Source of the DNA: Aquirufa ecclesiirivi
GTDB lineage: Bacteria; Bacteroidota; Bacteroidia; Cytophagales; Spirosomataceae
Assembly: GCF_011250515.1 (NCBI RefSeq)
Contig: NZ_JAANOP010000010.1
Span: forward strand, 1 to 64,000
Direction: 5' to 3'
DNA length: 64,000 nt
Shown: in pieces, positions 1-8,819 of the stretch
How the letters are laid out: each line of letters begins with the position of its first letter
Numbering within the stretch: the stretch's first letter is position 1
Position numbers and translations under genes: made by a program
The notes under the pieces: model-generated
Told to the model about the DNA's origin: nothing
What the model saw: the letters and a program-made list of their open reading frames with translations, nothing else
Database searches by the model: none

Positions 1-239
1 AATGTCACCTATTGCTTTTGAAAAAAAACTATTAAATTTAAATCAAGCTATATGCTAAACAAAAAATACTTGAATACTAATCAAGTATAAATGACATAAA
101 ACGGTCAACTTCATTCAGGCATTCACACAATCCAATTTACCACTTACCATTAACCATTTACCATTCAAAAGTTCTTTTTTTTCCAGAAATAAAATCCTAA
201 ATTATTACCTAATCAAGCATTGCATAAATAATAAGGCCT
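1..239. other. AT-rich leader region without a gene
   Basis: No open frame of useful length is visible here. Around 130-165 there is a run of related words (TTACCATTAACC, TTTACCATT) like those in the intergenic elements elsewhere in the window. An AACGGTCAAC word at about 101-110 recurs inside other elements near 36943 (as its complement) and 56250. The promoter of the ATP-grasp gene should lie here, but I see no convincing TAnnTTTG box. Confidence 0.5.
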
Positions 240-1670
240 ATGAATTTCTCATTTAAAGAATACCAAACAGAAGGGTTTTACGACGAAATGTTCAGTCCAG
301 AAGGACAAGTTCGTGAAGGATACGGACCATTTAAAGAGCGCGTAGAACAATTAAGTCAAGAAGAGTTTTTACGTCGACATCAATCTGCCGAAAGAGCCTT
401 AATGGCCATGGGGATTACGTTCAATGTCTATTCCGAAAATGAAGGAACAGAGCGTATCATGCCGGTAGATATTATTCCCAGAATTGTGAATGGTTCTGAT
501 TGGGATAATGTAGAGAAAGGCTTAGTTCAGCGAATCACTGCCTTAAATTTATTTTTATCCGATATTTATTCCGATCAAAAAATCATCAAAGACGGAATCA
601 TTCCCAAGGAAGTGATCTATTCTTCCAAGAACTTTTTAGAACCTTGCATGGGCATAAAGCCTCCCAAAAACATTTGGATTCACATTACTGGAACGGATTT
701 GATCCGTGGCGACAATGGTGAATTCATGGTATTGGAAGACAATTTGCGTTGTCCCTCAGGCGTATCCTACATGTTGGAAAACCGAGAATTGTTCAAACAA
801 ACATTTCCTGAAGTAGTAGCCAAAACGCAGATTCGTACTATTTCTGATTACCCGCATAAACTGTTGGAAATGCTGCGTTTCATCAGTGATCGTCCAGAGC
901 CTACTGTGGTGGTTTTAACCCCCGGTATATATAATTCTGCCTATTTTGAGCATTCCTATTTGGCCCAGCAAATGGGAGTCGAATTAGTGGATGCCCGAGA
1001 TTTGGTCGTTCATGAAGGCTATGTCAAAATGCGTACAACAAAAGGTTTCAAGATCGTGGATGTGATTTACCGTCGCATTGATGATACCTTCTTAGACCCA
1101 CAAACCTTCAACCCTGATTCCATGATTGGTATTCCGGGGATATTTGAGGTGTACAAAAAAGGAAGAGTAGCCTTAGCCAATGCCCCTGGAACGGGTGTGG
1201 CAGATGATAAGGTAATCTATGCCTATGTACCTAAAATCATCAAATACTATTTAGGCGAAGATGCTATCTTACCTAATGTGGAAACTTATATCTGTGGAGA
1301 AGAGGCCGACAGAAAGTATGTCTTGGAAAACATTGAAAAACTGGTGGTGAAAGAAGCCAATGAAGCAGGAGGCTATGGGATGTTGATTGGCCCAAAATCC
1401 ACGAAAGAAGAACAAGAGAAATTCAAGCAATATATCTTAGCAAATCCAAGAAACTACATCGCTCAACCGACCATCTCTTTATCACGTGTACCCTGTTTGA
1501 TAGAAGACCATCCTGAAGGGCGCCATGTGGATCTAAGGCCTTATATTTTATACGGAAATGAAGTTAAGGTAATCCCCGGTGGACTAACCCGTGTGGCACT
1601 TAGAAAAGGCTCCTTAGTGGTCAATTCATCACAAGGAGGTGGCTCGAAGGATACTTGGGTGCTTTATTAA
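240..1670 (+). CDS. Circularly permuted ATP-grasp protein (DUF404/DUF407 type)
   Basis: The 476-residue protein resembles the circularly permuted ATP-grasp family (CP_ATPgrasp), whose members are thought to join a carboxylate to an amine using ATP. Seen here: the N-terminal EGFYDEMFSPEG segment, NLFLSDIYSDQKIIKDG (about residues 102-118), HITGTDLIRGDNGEFMVLEDN (about 147-167), the VVKEANEAGGYGML loop (about 370) and the C-terminal LRPYILYGNEVKVIPGGLTR. Length is normal for the family. In many bacteria the gene is followed by an alpha-E (DUF403) gene and a transglutaminase-like gene; neither follows here, where the next gene is an unrelated AT-rich orphan. The substrate is unknown. The stop codon is followed at once by a GTGAATGTAGAATGA repeat word. 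Confidence 0.85.
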   Translation: MNFSFKEYQTEGFYDEMFSPEGQVREGYGPFKERVEQLSQEEFLRRHQSAERALMAMGITFNVYSENEGTERIMPVDIIPRIVNGSDWDNVEKGLVQRITALNLFLSDIYSDQKIIKDGIIPKEVIYSSKNFLEPCMGIKPPKNIWIHITGTDLIRGDNGEFMVLEDNLRCPSGVSYMLENRELFKQTFPEVVAKTQIRTISDYPHKLLEMLRFISDRPEPTVVVLTPGIYNSAYFEHSYLAQQMGVELVDARDLVVHEGYVKMRTTKGFKIVDVIYRRIDDTFLDPQTFNPDSMIGIPGIFEVYKKGRVALANAPGTGVADDKVIYAYVPKIIKYYLGEDAILPNVETYICGEEADRKYVLENIEKLVVKEANEAGGYGMLIGPKSTKEEQEKFKQYILANPRNYIAQPTISLSRVPCLIEDHPEGRHVDLRPYILYGNEVKVIPGGLTRVALRKGSLVVNSSQGGGSKDTWVLY

Positions 1671-1915
1671 TGGTGAATGTAGAATGACTTAACCTTAAAG
1701 GTAATGTGTCTTTTCCACTAGTAATGCATGGTAATGTCGGATGCGATATATTGGGAATTTATTCGCAAAACCCTTCAGTGAATTTATTTAATTGCATTCC
1801 AATTTCAGTCTAAAATTTACTATTTATTCAAAATGAACCTTCGGAATATTTAAATAGTGTAGTAAAATTCAAATTTATATGTAAGATTCCCTCCAAATAA
1901 TTTGAATTAAGAATA

Positions 1916-2485
1916 ATGAAAAGCAAAAGCTGGTTAGATTTAAAGCCATTAAAAAACCAAGACAGAAATATTGAATATTTTGAAGATTATTATAATAGAA
2001 TTAAACTAAAAACTGAATTTTCACATATTCCAAAAGGAGTTTTTGAACAATGGTTGTGGGCTCATCATGATAAAGAGGAAAGTAAAACAAATTACGGATG
2101 GTTGAATTATGAAAATATCGAATTTCAAATTTGCAGTTGGCCAACTAATCAATTTTCAAATATTTATATTTTAGATAGTTATCGTGAATATTACAAACTC
2201 AGATCAAGTTATAATGATTTAAATAAATTTTGCTGCACAAAAATTGACTTAAATCATTGGGAACAAAAAGGAACATGGAGAACACCACCTATTATTTTGG
2301 ATATTATGTCTTTAAATAAAGAAATACCCAAATGGTGTGAATTAATCCCCCCTTTTCAATTGGTAGAAGGGCATTCACGATTAGGATATTTACATTCAAT
2401 GGTTACTATTGACACACTTGGAAAAGAAAAAATAGCACCTAAACATGATATTTTTTTGATGAAAATAAATCGAAATAATTTTTAG
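1916..2485 (+). CDS. Hypothetical protein, AT-rich orphan
   Basis: I do not recognise this 189-residue protein. It has no signal peptide or membrane segment and is rich in Trp, Tyr, Asn and Lys (WLWAHHDKEESKTNYGWLNY near residues 46-65; KGTWRTPPIILDIMSLN near 118-134). Its third-codon positions look more AT-rich than those of the flanking housekeeping genes, which fits recent acquisition. It stands alone, about 105 bp before a toxin-antitoxin pair. It may be a small immunity or accessory protein, but nothing in the sequence shows this. Confidence 0.6.
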   Translation: MKSKSWLDLKPLKNQDRNIEYFEDYYNRIKLKTEFSHIPKGVFEQWLWAHHDKEESKTNYGWLNYENIEFQICSWPTNQFSNIYILDSYREYYKLRSSYNDLNKFCCTKIDLNHWEQKGTWRTPPIILDIMSLNKEIPKWCELIPPFQLVEGHSRLGYLHSMVTIDTLGKEKIAPKHDIFLMKINRNNF

Positions 2486-2590
2486 AGCAGTAGTTAAATA
2501 TAATTTTGTTGATTTTTTGAATAAAATTTGGTTTGAAAAAATATAAACACCCAATATTTTAAAGTAAATTTCCAAACATTTCATTGAACT

Positions 2591-2830
2591 ATGAAAACAG
2601 AATCAATCATTCAAAGCAAAAAGTTAGAATTAATTCAATGGTTATCAACTATCGATGATTTAACTGTGCTCAATAAAATCGTTGAATTAAAAAAGCAAGA
2701 AAATATTGATTGGTGGAACAGTATTTCAACAAAGGAAAAGCAATCAATTGAAAATGGATTGCAAGATGCAGAAGACGGAAAAATAAATAATCATTCGAAA
2801 GCCAAGCAGCTTTATGAAAAGTGGTTATAG
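2591..2830 (+). CDS. Putative type II antitoxin
   Basis: This 79-residue, acidic, mainly helical protein lies directly upstream of a RelE/ParE-type toxin gene and overlaps it by 17 bp, the usual order for type II toxin-antitoxin pairs. The N-terminus (KKLELIQWLSTIDDLTVLNKI) and the middle part (STKEKQSIENGLQDAEDGK) resemble the short antitoxins often paired with RelE/ParE toxins in Bacteroidota. There is no clear ribbon-helix-helix or HTH motif. Such antitoxins usually neutralise the toxin and repress the operon. The assignment rests mainly on context. Confidence 0.7.
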   Translation: MKTESIIQSKKLELIQWLSTIDDLTVLNKIVELKKQENIDWWNSISTKEKQSIENGLQDAEDGKINNHSKAKQLYEKWL

Positions 2831-3128
2831 AATTGTTTGGACAAATCATGCTTTAACTGAATTACAAAATACAATCCATTATTTAGAAGAAAATTGGACA
2901 GGAAAAGAATTACAAAATCTTGCAACAAATATTGAAGAAGCCATTTCTTTAATTTCTCATAATCCATACTTATTCCAAGTATCTGAAATCAAAAGAAATA
3001 TTCGCAGAGTCACCATTGCGAAACATAATACTTTATATTATCGACTGAAAGAAGATCAAATTGAAATACTATCTTTCTTTTCTCATCGTCAAAGTCCGGA
3101 GAAAAGAAAACTAGGAACCACCTCTTAA
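2814..3128 (+). CDS. RelE/ParE-family toxin
   Basis: This 104-residue protein has the RelE/ParE fold signature: an N-terminal strand (YRIVWTNHALTELQNT), two helices (YLEENWTGKELQNLATNIEEAISLI), the HNPYLFQ turn, and C-terminal strands RRVTIAKHNTLYYRLKEDQIEILSFFSHRQSPEK. Members either cleave mRNA at the ribosome (RelE) or poison gyrase (ParE). The HRQSPEK end is common to Bacteroidota members and does not settle which activity applies. Its start lies inside the antitoxin gene (17-bp overlap), so the two are probably translated together. The pair sits in an AT-rich accessory patch. Confidence 0.85.
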   Translation: MKSGYRIVWTNHALTELQNTIHYLEENWTGKELQNLATNIEEAISLISHNPYLFQVSEIKRNIRRVTIAKHNTLYYRLKEDQIEILSFFSHRQSPEKRKLGTTS

Positions 3129-3175
3129 TTGTGTATTAGAAAATCGTGTTGGTTTTGGTAGATTGGCAAGCATCA

Positions 3176-3599
3176 GCTGTTCGATTTCTATGATTGTTAA
3201 TACATTAATGGGTTAAAATTCGAGTCATACCTATTTTGGGTATAGAATATTTGATTAGCACTCCATTAGAAAAATAAATCCCTATTTTTATTTGAGCTAT
3301 TGTTTCTAATTTTACTTTCCATGGAAATAATTTACAATCAATGATACTTCCTTCAAAACATGATTTCAGATAAAAATTTAGCCCGAATTGCAGGGTTTTG
3401 CTATTTAGTCGTGATTGCTACAGGATTGTTTTCAGAAGTTTTTGTAAGGCAAGCTTTACGAGTGCCGAATAATGCCTTGGCAACTGCCCATCATATTAAA
3501 ACGAATGAAATGCTTTATCGTTGGGGTTTTGCTGCTGACCTGATCAATTTTGTGATTGGAATACCCACCATATTGATCATTTATCACTTTTTCAAAAAA
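3176..3599. repeat. 424-bp direct duplication, copy A (copy B at 3890-4313)
   Basis: This block recurs 714 bp downstream with only scattered mismatches. It holds the upstream region and first 80 or so codons of the DUF4386 gene. Similarity starts at GCTGTTCGATTTCT and ends at the A-run after codon 80, where copy A runs into a different repeat and copy B continues as the intact gene. The two upstream regions differ more than the coding parts, so the duplication is not brand new. Confidence 0.85.
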
Positions 3600-3659
3600 C
3601 TCTGCTGTTCGACATGTTCCGAAGGGTCATGTCGAACGACAGATGAAAGGGATTTGTAA
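3360..3659 (+). pseudogene. Truncated duplicate of the DUF4386 gene
   Basis: Residues 1-80 are nearly identical to the intact DUF4386 protein at 4074-4760. The frame then enters repeat DNA and gains about 19 unrelated residues (LCCSTCSEGSC and onward) before a stop. The remnant keeps only the first two or so membrane segments of the family and is unlikely to work as the full protein does. It is most simply the leftover of a local duplication whose 3' part was lost or replaced by the 174-bp repeat. Confidence 0.8.
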
Positions 3660-3947
3660 TCCCATGCTAAAAATAAATTTGGCTTCGAGAACCTCAGCCA
3701 ACTTCTAGAACCTCCGCTGTTCGATTTCTCTGATTGTTAATACATCAATGGGTTAAAATTCGGGTCATGCCTACTCTGCTGTTCGACATGTTCCAATGGG
3801 TCATGTCGAACGACAGATGAAAGGGATTTGTAATCCCATGCTAAAAATAAATTTGGCTTCGAGAACCTCAGCCAACTTCTAGAACTTCCGCTGTTCGATT
3901 TCTCTGATTGTTAATACATCAATGGGTTAAAATTCGGGTCATACCTA
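3600..3947. repeat. Two tandem 174-bp repeat units with a palindromic head
   Basis: Unit 1 (3600-3773) and unit 2 (3774-3947) are nearly identical. Each begins with an imperfect palindrome (CTGTTCGACATG, about 10 nt, then CATGTCGAACGACAG), followed by a TTCGAGAACCTCAGCCAACTTC segment and the roughly 55-bp piece CTGTTCGATTTC...GGGTCAT that also heads both DUF4386 copies. Parts of the unit (GGGTCATGTCGAATGACAGAT, TTCGAGAACCTCAGCCAAC) recur near 20240-20360 and 20910-20990, so this is a dispersed family. The gene-free stretch 3660-4073 consists of these repeats plus the upstream region of copy B. Confidence 0.8.
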
Positions 3948-4073
3948 TTTTGAATATAGAATATTTGATTAGCTTACCATCTGAAAAATAAGCCTCTATT
4001 TTTATTTGAGCTATTGTTTCTAATTTTACTTTCCATGGAAATAATTTACAATCTATGATACTTCCTACAAAAC

Positions 4074-4760
4074 ATGATTTCAGATAAAAATTTAGCCCGA
4101 ATTGCAGGGTTTTGCTATTTAGTCGTGATTGCAACAGGATTGTTTTCAGAAGTTTTTGTAAGGCAAGCTTTACGAGTGCCAAATAATGCCTTGGCAACTG
4201 CCCATCATATTCAAACGAATGAAATGCTGTATCGTTGGGGTTTTGCTGCTGACCTGGTCAATTTTGTGATTGGAATACCTACCATATTGATCATTTATCA
4301 CTTTTTCAAAAAATCGAATAAGCTTATCCTACAAATTGCTTTAGCCATGGTTATTATTCAAACGGCCATTATTGCAGTCAATTTATTAAATCAAATTACC
4401 CCTTTGTTACTTTTAAGCAATGACACTTACTTAACATCTTTTCAATCAAGTCAATTAGCCACACTCTCCCTTTTGTCCTTAAATATTCAAGCACAAGGTT
4501 ATGGAATTGGTTTAGTATTCTTTGGATTTTATTGTATTCTAATTGGGTATATCATTTTCAAAACCAATGCCATACCTAAAATTATTGGTGTATTATATGC
4601 CATAGCTGGACTGTGCTATTTGATCAATAGTTTTACCATGTTTCTCTCCAAAGGATTTGCCAATCCGATGTTCATGTACCTTGCCATTCCGATTTTTGTA
4701 GGTGAATTATCTCTTTGTTTGTGGTTGCTCATCAAAGGAATTGATTCATCAAAATGCTAA
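4074..4760 (+). CDS. DUF4386 family membrane protein
   Basis: This 228-residue protein appears to have six hydrophobic segments (roughly residues 9-26, 57-78, 83-105, 135-160, 168-190, 200-222) and the N-terminus typical of DUF4386 proteins (ARIAGFCYLVVIATGLFSE). The family's function is unknown; members sit in the inner membrane. Upstream is a truncated copy of the same gene, and the upstream regions of both copies match over about 180 bp. A strong hairpin lies between its stop and the convergent lysA. Confidence 0.8.
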   Translation: MISDKNLARIAGFCYLVVIATGLFSEVFVRQALRVPNNALATAHHIQTNEMLYRWGFAADLVNFVIGIPTILIIYHFFKKSNKLILQIALAMVIIQTAIIAVNLLNQITPLLLLSNDTYLTSFQSSQLATLSLLSLNIQAQGYGIGLVFFGFYCILIGYIIFKTNAIPKIIGVLYAIAGLCYLINSFTMFLSKGFANPMFMYLAIPIFVGELSLCLWLLIKGIDSSKC

Positions 4761-4782
4761 GGATTGTCGAAGCTTGGAACTA

Positions 4783-4815
4783 AGATTTGTCAAATTTTGA
4801 AAATTTGACAAATCT
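4783..4815. terminator. 15-bp perfect hairpin between convergent genes
   Basis: AGATTTGTCAAATTT and its exact complement AAATTTGACAAATCT are separated by a 3-nt loop. There is no T-run on either side, so a classic Rho-independent terminator is uncertain, but its place between the stops of the DUF4386 gene and lysA suits transcript-end formation for both. It is followed by about three copies of an AATCTCAAACAC-type word up to 4850. Confidence 0.5.
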
Positions 4816-4854
4816 CAAACGCCAATCTCAAACACAAATCTCAAACACAAATCC

Positions 4855-6090
4855 CTAAAAGATCTGATTCCTCACCAAATCCTCCAAGGAATCTCTTTTG
4901 CGGATTAATTTGGCTTCAGATTGGTCTACCAATACTTCGGCGGGAAGAAAGCGAGAGTTGTAATGAGATGCCATGGTAAAACCATAAGCGCCAGCATTGG
5001 CGAAGGCAATGATGTCTCCTTCCTTCACTTCATTTAATATGCGCTCATTTTGATTTCCTTCAAAATCAAAGGAGAAAGTATCTGTCTCGCATATATTTCC
5101 GACCACACGGTAAGCATCTTGCTGAATATCTTCCTCGTTAGAAGCATTGAAAATATAATGATATGAACCGTACATCATCGGACGAATCAAGTGGTTTAAT
5201 CCAGAATTAATGCCCACAAATGTTTTAATGGGATCACGTTTAACCACTGTAGCAGTAGTCAATAAAGTTCCTGCCTCTGACACTAAAAACTTACCCGGTT
5301 CCACCCAAAGCTTCAATTCTTTGCCATAATGGGCACAAAATTTTAAGAAAGCATTGCCCATGATTTGGCCAATCTCTTGCATGTTAACTCCTGGATCTTC
5401 CGGTGAATAAGGTACTTTAAACCCTCCACCCAAATCCATCAATTCCAAATCTGGAAAATCCTTCGCAAATTCAAACAAAGCAGACGCTGCTTGTTCAAAG
5501 GTCTTTCCATCTTTAATATCAGAACCCGTATGTTGATGTAAACCAATCACTTTGATTTGATATTGATTCACTAAAGCCAATATTTCCGCCTTCTGATGAA
5601 TGGATATACCAAATTTGGATTCGGGATGTGCCGTCATGATTTTGGCATTTCCACCTCCAAAAACGTGGGGCTTGATGCGTAATAAACATGGCACAGAAGA
5701 ACCATATTGTTGGCCAAATTTTTCCAATACCGACAAATTATCCAAATTCACCATCGCGCCTTTGGATACCGCAAATTCTATTTCCTCAAATTCCACTCCA
5801 CTTGGTGTAAAGGTTATTTGATCTCCTCGATACCCTGCCAATAAACCTAATTCCAATTCCTGTGGCGAAACCACATCCAAGTCCACGCCTTCAGCCAACA
5901 TCAACTTCAATACGGAGATATTCGTATTTGCCTTACAAGCGTACTTGATCGACAAGGATATATCATCAAATGCGGAACGAAGAACCGAGATTTTTTCTCT
6001 AATTTTGTCGGCATTATATACGTAAAGAGGTGTACCAAATTGTTTGGCAAGCGTTGTCAAAGGAATACCTTGAATGGAATAATAGGCCAT
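4855..6090 (-). CDS. lysA: Diaminopimelate decarboxylase
   Basis: This PLP enzyme makes L-lysine from meso-diaminopimelate, the last step of lysine synthesis. Seen: the PLP-binding lysine in YACKANTN (about residue 53), HQHTGSDI, the glycine-rich MDLGGGFKVPYSPED phosphate loop, EPGKFLVSEAG, the active-site CETDTFS and the C-terminal FANAGAYGFTMASHYNSR. I start it at the ATG at 6090 (411 residues). A longer start at 6111 would add MCLNLLT, but a good -7 box (TATCTTTG on this strand, 6109-6116) lies there, so that start would fall upstream of the transcript. The gene stands alone and diverges from the PhoD-like gene. Confidence 0.92.
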   Translation of the reverse strand: MAYYSIQGIPLTTLAKQFGTPLYVYNADKIREKISVLRSAFDDISLSIKYACKANTNISVLKLMLAEGVDLDVVSPQELELGLLAGYRGDQITFTPSGVEFEEIEFAVSKGAMVNLDNLSVLEKFGQQYGSSVPCLLRIKPHVFGGGNAKIMTAHPESKFGISIHQKAEILALVNQYQIKVIGLHQHTGSDIKDGKTFEQAASALFEFAKDFPDLELMDLGGGFKVPYSPEDPGVNMQEIGQIMGNAFLKFCAHYGKELKLWVEPGKFLVSEAGTLLTTATVVKRDPIKTFVGINSGLNHLIRPMMYGSYHYIFNASNEEDIQQDAYRVVGNICETDTFSFDFEGNQNERILNEVKEGDIIAFANAGAYGFTMASHYNSRFLPAEVLVDQSEAKLIRKRDSLEDLVRNQIF

Positions 6091-6108
6091 TGTTAATAAA
6101 TTAAGGCA

Positions 6109-6116
6109 CAAAGATA
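6109..6116 (-). promoter_or_regulatory. Bacteroidota -7 box for lysA
   Basis: Read on the minus strand this is TATCTTTG, an exact match to the Bacteroidota -7 consensus TAnnTTTG, 18 nt upstream of the chosen lysA ATG. No TTG occurs at the ideal -33 spacing. The predicted leader would be only about 12 nt. Confidence 0.45.
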
Positions 6117-6134
6117 GTGCTAATCTTCTTATCT

Positions 6135-7475
6135 ATGCAGTCAACAAACAAAATAAGACGTATCCTATTCAGCTTATTCTTCGGAATTGCAGCCATTTTC
6201 TCTTCTTGGGCACAAGTAAAAAGCGGCCCCATGTTGGGATATTCTGAAATGAAAGAAGTACTGATTTGGGTACAAACTCAAAAGCCCGCTCAGGTTCAAA
6301 TCAAATATTGGGAAAAAGGTAATGAAGCCAATAAATTGCTTCACCTTTCTTCTGCCATTAGCACACAAAAATCCCAAGCCAATATCGCTCGAATCATTGC
6401 TGATGATGTCAGCATGGATAAAAAATATACTTACGAAGTGTGGGTAGATAACAAAAAGGTCAACTTTGATTATCCATTAGAATTTCAAACTCAAACGCTT
6501 TGGCAATACCGAACTGATCCTCCCAATTTTCAATTCGTAGTTGGTTCATGTAATTACATCAATGAAGAGGCCACCGACAGACCCGGAAGACCCTATGGTG
6601 GGGCTGACGAAATCTACAAGGCGATATATGACAAAAAGCCTGATTTCATGATTTGGGGAGGTGATAACTTTTATTACCGAGAAGCCGATTGGAATACAAG
6701 AACGGGCATGATACACAGAAATGACCATACTCGTGGACAAAAATCCGTTCAGCCATTATTGGCTAGTACGCACCATTATGCGATTTGGGATGATCACGAT
6801 TATGGCCCTAACGACGCCGACCGTTCATTTGCTTTAAAGCATACCTCTTTGGAATTGTTTAAACTGTATTGGGGTAACCCCAATTTTGTTTATCCCAATG
6901 AAGCCGTTACCGGGATGTTTCAATGGGCGGATGTCGAGTTTTTCATGATGGACGATCGCTGGTTTAAAGCACCCAACGATGAAAAGAATCCAGCCAAAGA
7001 TTATTTTGGACAAAAACAATTGCAGTGGTTGTTGGATGCTTTAACGACCAGCAGAGCTAGTTTTAAAATCATCGTCAATGGCGGACAAGTGATTAATCCT
7101 GCCAAGGTATTTGAAAATATGGCGAATTATGAACAAGAGCATACTCAATTATTAAAAGAGATTAAAAATAGAAATATTCCAGGTGTTTTATTCATTTCTG
7201 GCGACCGTCATTGGTCAAGTTTTTGGAAAATGGAACGCCCAGGCACCTATCCTTTGTTTGACTTAACAGTTTCTCCATTAACTGCAGGAACTGCAAGCCC
7301 TACCCCGGAGGATTTAAATAAAACATTAGTACCTGGTACAGTGAGTAATCAACGTGCTTTTGCCCATATTTCTGTCAGCGGTCCACTAAAAGATCGTATA
7401 TTAGAGATTAATTTAGTGAATTCAGAGGGGAAGGAATTGTGGAAACAACGTATCACATCAAGTCAATTGAAATAA
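6135..7475 (+). CDS. PhoD-like alkaline phosphatase family protein
   Basis: This secreted metallophosphoesterase of the PhoD-like family has about 446 residues from the ATG at 6135. That ATG gives a clean signal peptide ending near SSWAQ; an upstream ATG at 6117 would add MLIFLS. Metal-site motifs seen in order: FVVGSCNY, MIWGGDNFYYREAD, YAIWDDHDYGPNDADRSF and FISGDRHWSS. PhoD enzymes release phosphate from mono- or diesters; the substrate here is not determined. It is followed after 1 bp by an OsmC gene and then thyA, so the three are probably co-transcribed although functionally unrelated. It diverges from lysA. Confidence 0.85.
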   Translation: MQSTNKIRRILFSLFFGIAAIFSSWAQVKSGPMLGYSEMKEVLIWVQTQKPAQVQIKYWEKGNEANKLLHLSSAISTQKSQANIARIIADDVSMDKKYTYEVWVDNKKVNFDYPLEFQTQTLWQYRTDPPNFQFVVGSCNYINEEATDRPGRPYGGADEIYKAIYDKKPDFMIWGGDNFYYREADWNTRTGMIHRNDHTRGQKSVQPLLASTHHYAIWDDHDYGPNDADRSFALKHTSLELFKLYWGNPNFVYPNEAVTGMFQWADVEFFMMDDRWFKAPNDEKNPAKDYFGQKQLQWLLDALTTSRASFKIIVNGGQVINPAKVFENMANYEQEHTQLLKEIKNRNIPGVLFISGDRHWSSFWKMERPGTYPLFDLTVSPLTAGTASPTPEDLNKTLVPGTVSNQRAFAHISVSGPLKDRILEINLVNSEGKELWKQRITSSQLK

Positions 7476-7476
7476 C

Positions 7477-7914
7477 ATGGAAGTTGTATTAAATCGAGTA
7501 GATCAAGATTTTCATTTCGAAGCAAGGGGCAGTTCTGCTGTACCTGTACATATCGATGCCGCTGAGGGAATCGGTGGCCATAATGCAGGCGCAAGACCGA
7601 TGGAGTTACTCTTAATGGGTTTAGGGGGCTGTACCGCCATTGATGTCATCTTAATTTTGAAGAAACAAAGACAGGTGGTAGATGATTTTCAAATCCGGGT
7701 TTCAGGCACTCGAGAGAAAATAGAAGGGACAGAAAAAACGCCCTTTAGAACGATCAACATTCAGTTTGAATTACAAGGCAATATCGATGGAGCTAAAGCT
7801 TTGAAAGCGATACAAATGTCCATGGACAAATATTGCTCGGCAACAGCCCAATTAGAACCTAGTTCTGTCATTACCCATACCCTAATGTTGAACGGTGAAG
7901 CCTTTGAAATTTAG
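7477..7914 (+). CDS. OsmC family protein
   Basis: This 145-residue protein matches the OsmC/Ohr family of thiol peroxidases. The conserved segments are HNAGARPMELLLMGLGGCTAIDV (about residues 30-52), containing the first reactive cysteine, and MDKYCSATAQLEP (about 116-128), containing the second. OsmC/Ohr proteins reduce organic hydroperoxides in the cytoplasm; many Bacteroidota paralogues are unstudied. It lies 1 bp after the PhoD-like gene and 3 bp before thyA, so an operon is likely. Confidence 0.88.
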   Translation: MEVVLNRVDQDFHFEARGSSAVPVHIDAAEGIGGHNAGARPMELLLMGLGGCTAIDVILILKKQRQVVDDFQIRVSGTREKIEGTEKTPFRTINIQFELQGNIDGAKALKAIQMSMDKYCSATAQLEPSSVITHTLMLNGEAFEI

Positions 7915-7917
7915 TCC

Positions 7918-8712
7918 ATGAAAGTATATTTAGACCTATTACGTCATATCAAAGAAAACGGCACCTTTAAATCGGACCGTACAGGCACAGGAACTTTAAG
8001 TGTATTTGGTTACCAAATGCGATTCAACTTGGAGGAAGGTTTCCCCATGTTGACCACAAAAAAAGTACATACCAAATCCATCATTTATGAGTTATTGTGG
8101 TTCTTGAAAGGTGAAACTAATATTCAGTACTTAAAAGAACATGAAGTGTCTATTTGGGATGAATGGGCGAATGAAAACGGAGATTTGGGGCCAGTATATG
8201 GTAAACAATGGCGTTCATGGGAAGGCCCCAATGGTCAAGTGATTGACCAAATCAAAGAGGTTATCCATACCTTAAAAACCAATCCAGATTCTCGAAGGAT
8301 CATTGTTTCGGCTTGGAATGTGGCTGATTTACCTAAAATGGCCTTGATGCCGTGTCATGCCCTTTTTCAGTTTTATGTGGCTGATGGTAAGTTATCTTGT
8401 CAGTTATACCAGCGTTCGGCCGATGTATTTTTAGGAGTGCCATTCAACATTGCTAGTTATGCACTCTTGACGATGATGATAGCCCAGGTTTGTGATTTAG
8501 GTTTAGGAGATTTTGTGTGGACTGGTGGTGATACTCACCTATATTCCAATCATATGGAACAAGTGGAAAAGCAGTTGTCCCGTGAACCAAGAGCTTTGCC
8601 TCAAATGAAAATTAATCCAGCCGTTAAAGATATTTTTGAATTTACTTACGAGGATTTCACCTTAGAAAACTACGACCCTCATCCGGGGATTAAGGCACCG
8701 GTGGCCGTGTAA
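7918..8712 (+). CDS. thyA: Thymidylate synthase
   Basis: ThyA converts dUMP to dTMP using methylene-tetrahydrofolate. At 264 residues it is the size of the E. coli enzyme. Seen: the phosphate-binding SDRTGTGT (about residues 20-27), [28 protein letters not shown], the catalytic cysteine in [14 protein letters not shown] (about residue 146), [18 protein letters not shown] and the closing KAPVAV. folA, a frequent partner, is not adjacent. Its stop is followed directly by an inverted-repeat element shared with the convergent moxR. Confidence 0.97.
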   Translation: MKVYLDLLRHIKENGTFKSDRTGTGTLSVFGYQMRFNLEEGFPMLTTKKVHTKSIIYELLWFLKGETNIQYLKEHEVSIWDEWANENGDLGPVYGKQWRSWEGPNGQVIDQIKEVIHTLKTNPDSRRIIVSAWNVADLPKMALMPCHALFQFYVADGKLSCQLYQRSADVFLGVPFNIASYALLTMMIAQVCDLGLGDFVWTGGDTHLYSNHMEQVEKQLSREPRALPQMKINPAVKDIFEFTYEDFTLENYDPHPGIKAPVAV

Positions 8713-8819
8713 ATGTAGAATGTAGAATGAAGAATGTAGAATTCTTACTCATGAAACAGTGAAAATAAAAATATAACTAAACGAATTATTCTTCATTCTT
8801 AATTCTTCATTCTACATTA
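8713..8819. repeat. Inverted-repeat element between thyA and moxR
   Basis: The left arm is a run of GAATGTA/GAATGAA words (8715-8745) and the right arm is its complement (TTCTTCATTCTTAATTCTTCATTCTACATT, 8790-8819, two pieces), with about 45 AT-rich bases between. It fills the gap between two convergent stops. The moxR stop codon and its last codon lie inside the right arm. The folded RNA could act as a terminator on both strands. Confidence 0.75.

Noticed and set aside
3919..4197. Minus-strand open frame of 92 codons
   Set aside because: It overlaps the start of the DUF4386 gene and its duplicated upstream region, and the product looks like no protein.
7918..8712. Riboswitch or folate-linked control before thyA
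   Set aside because: Only 3 bp separate thyA from the OsmC gene, so there is no room for a leader.
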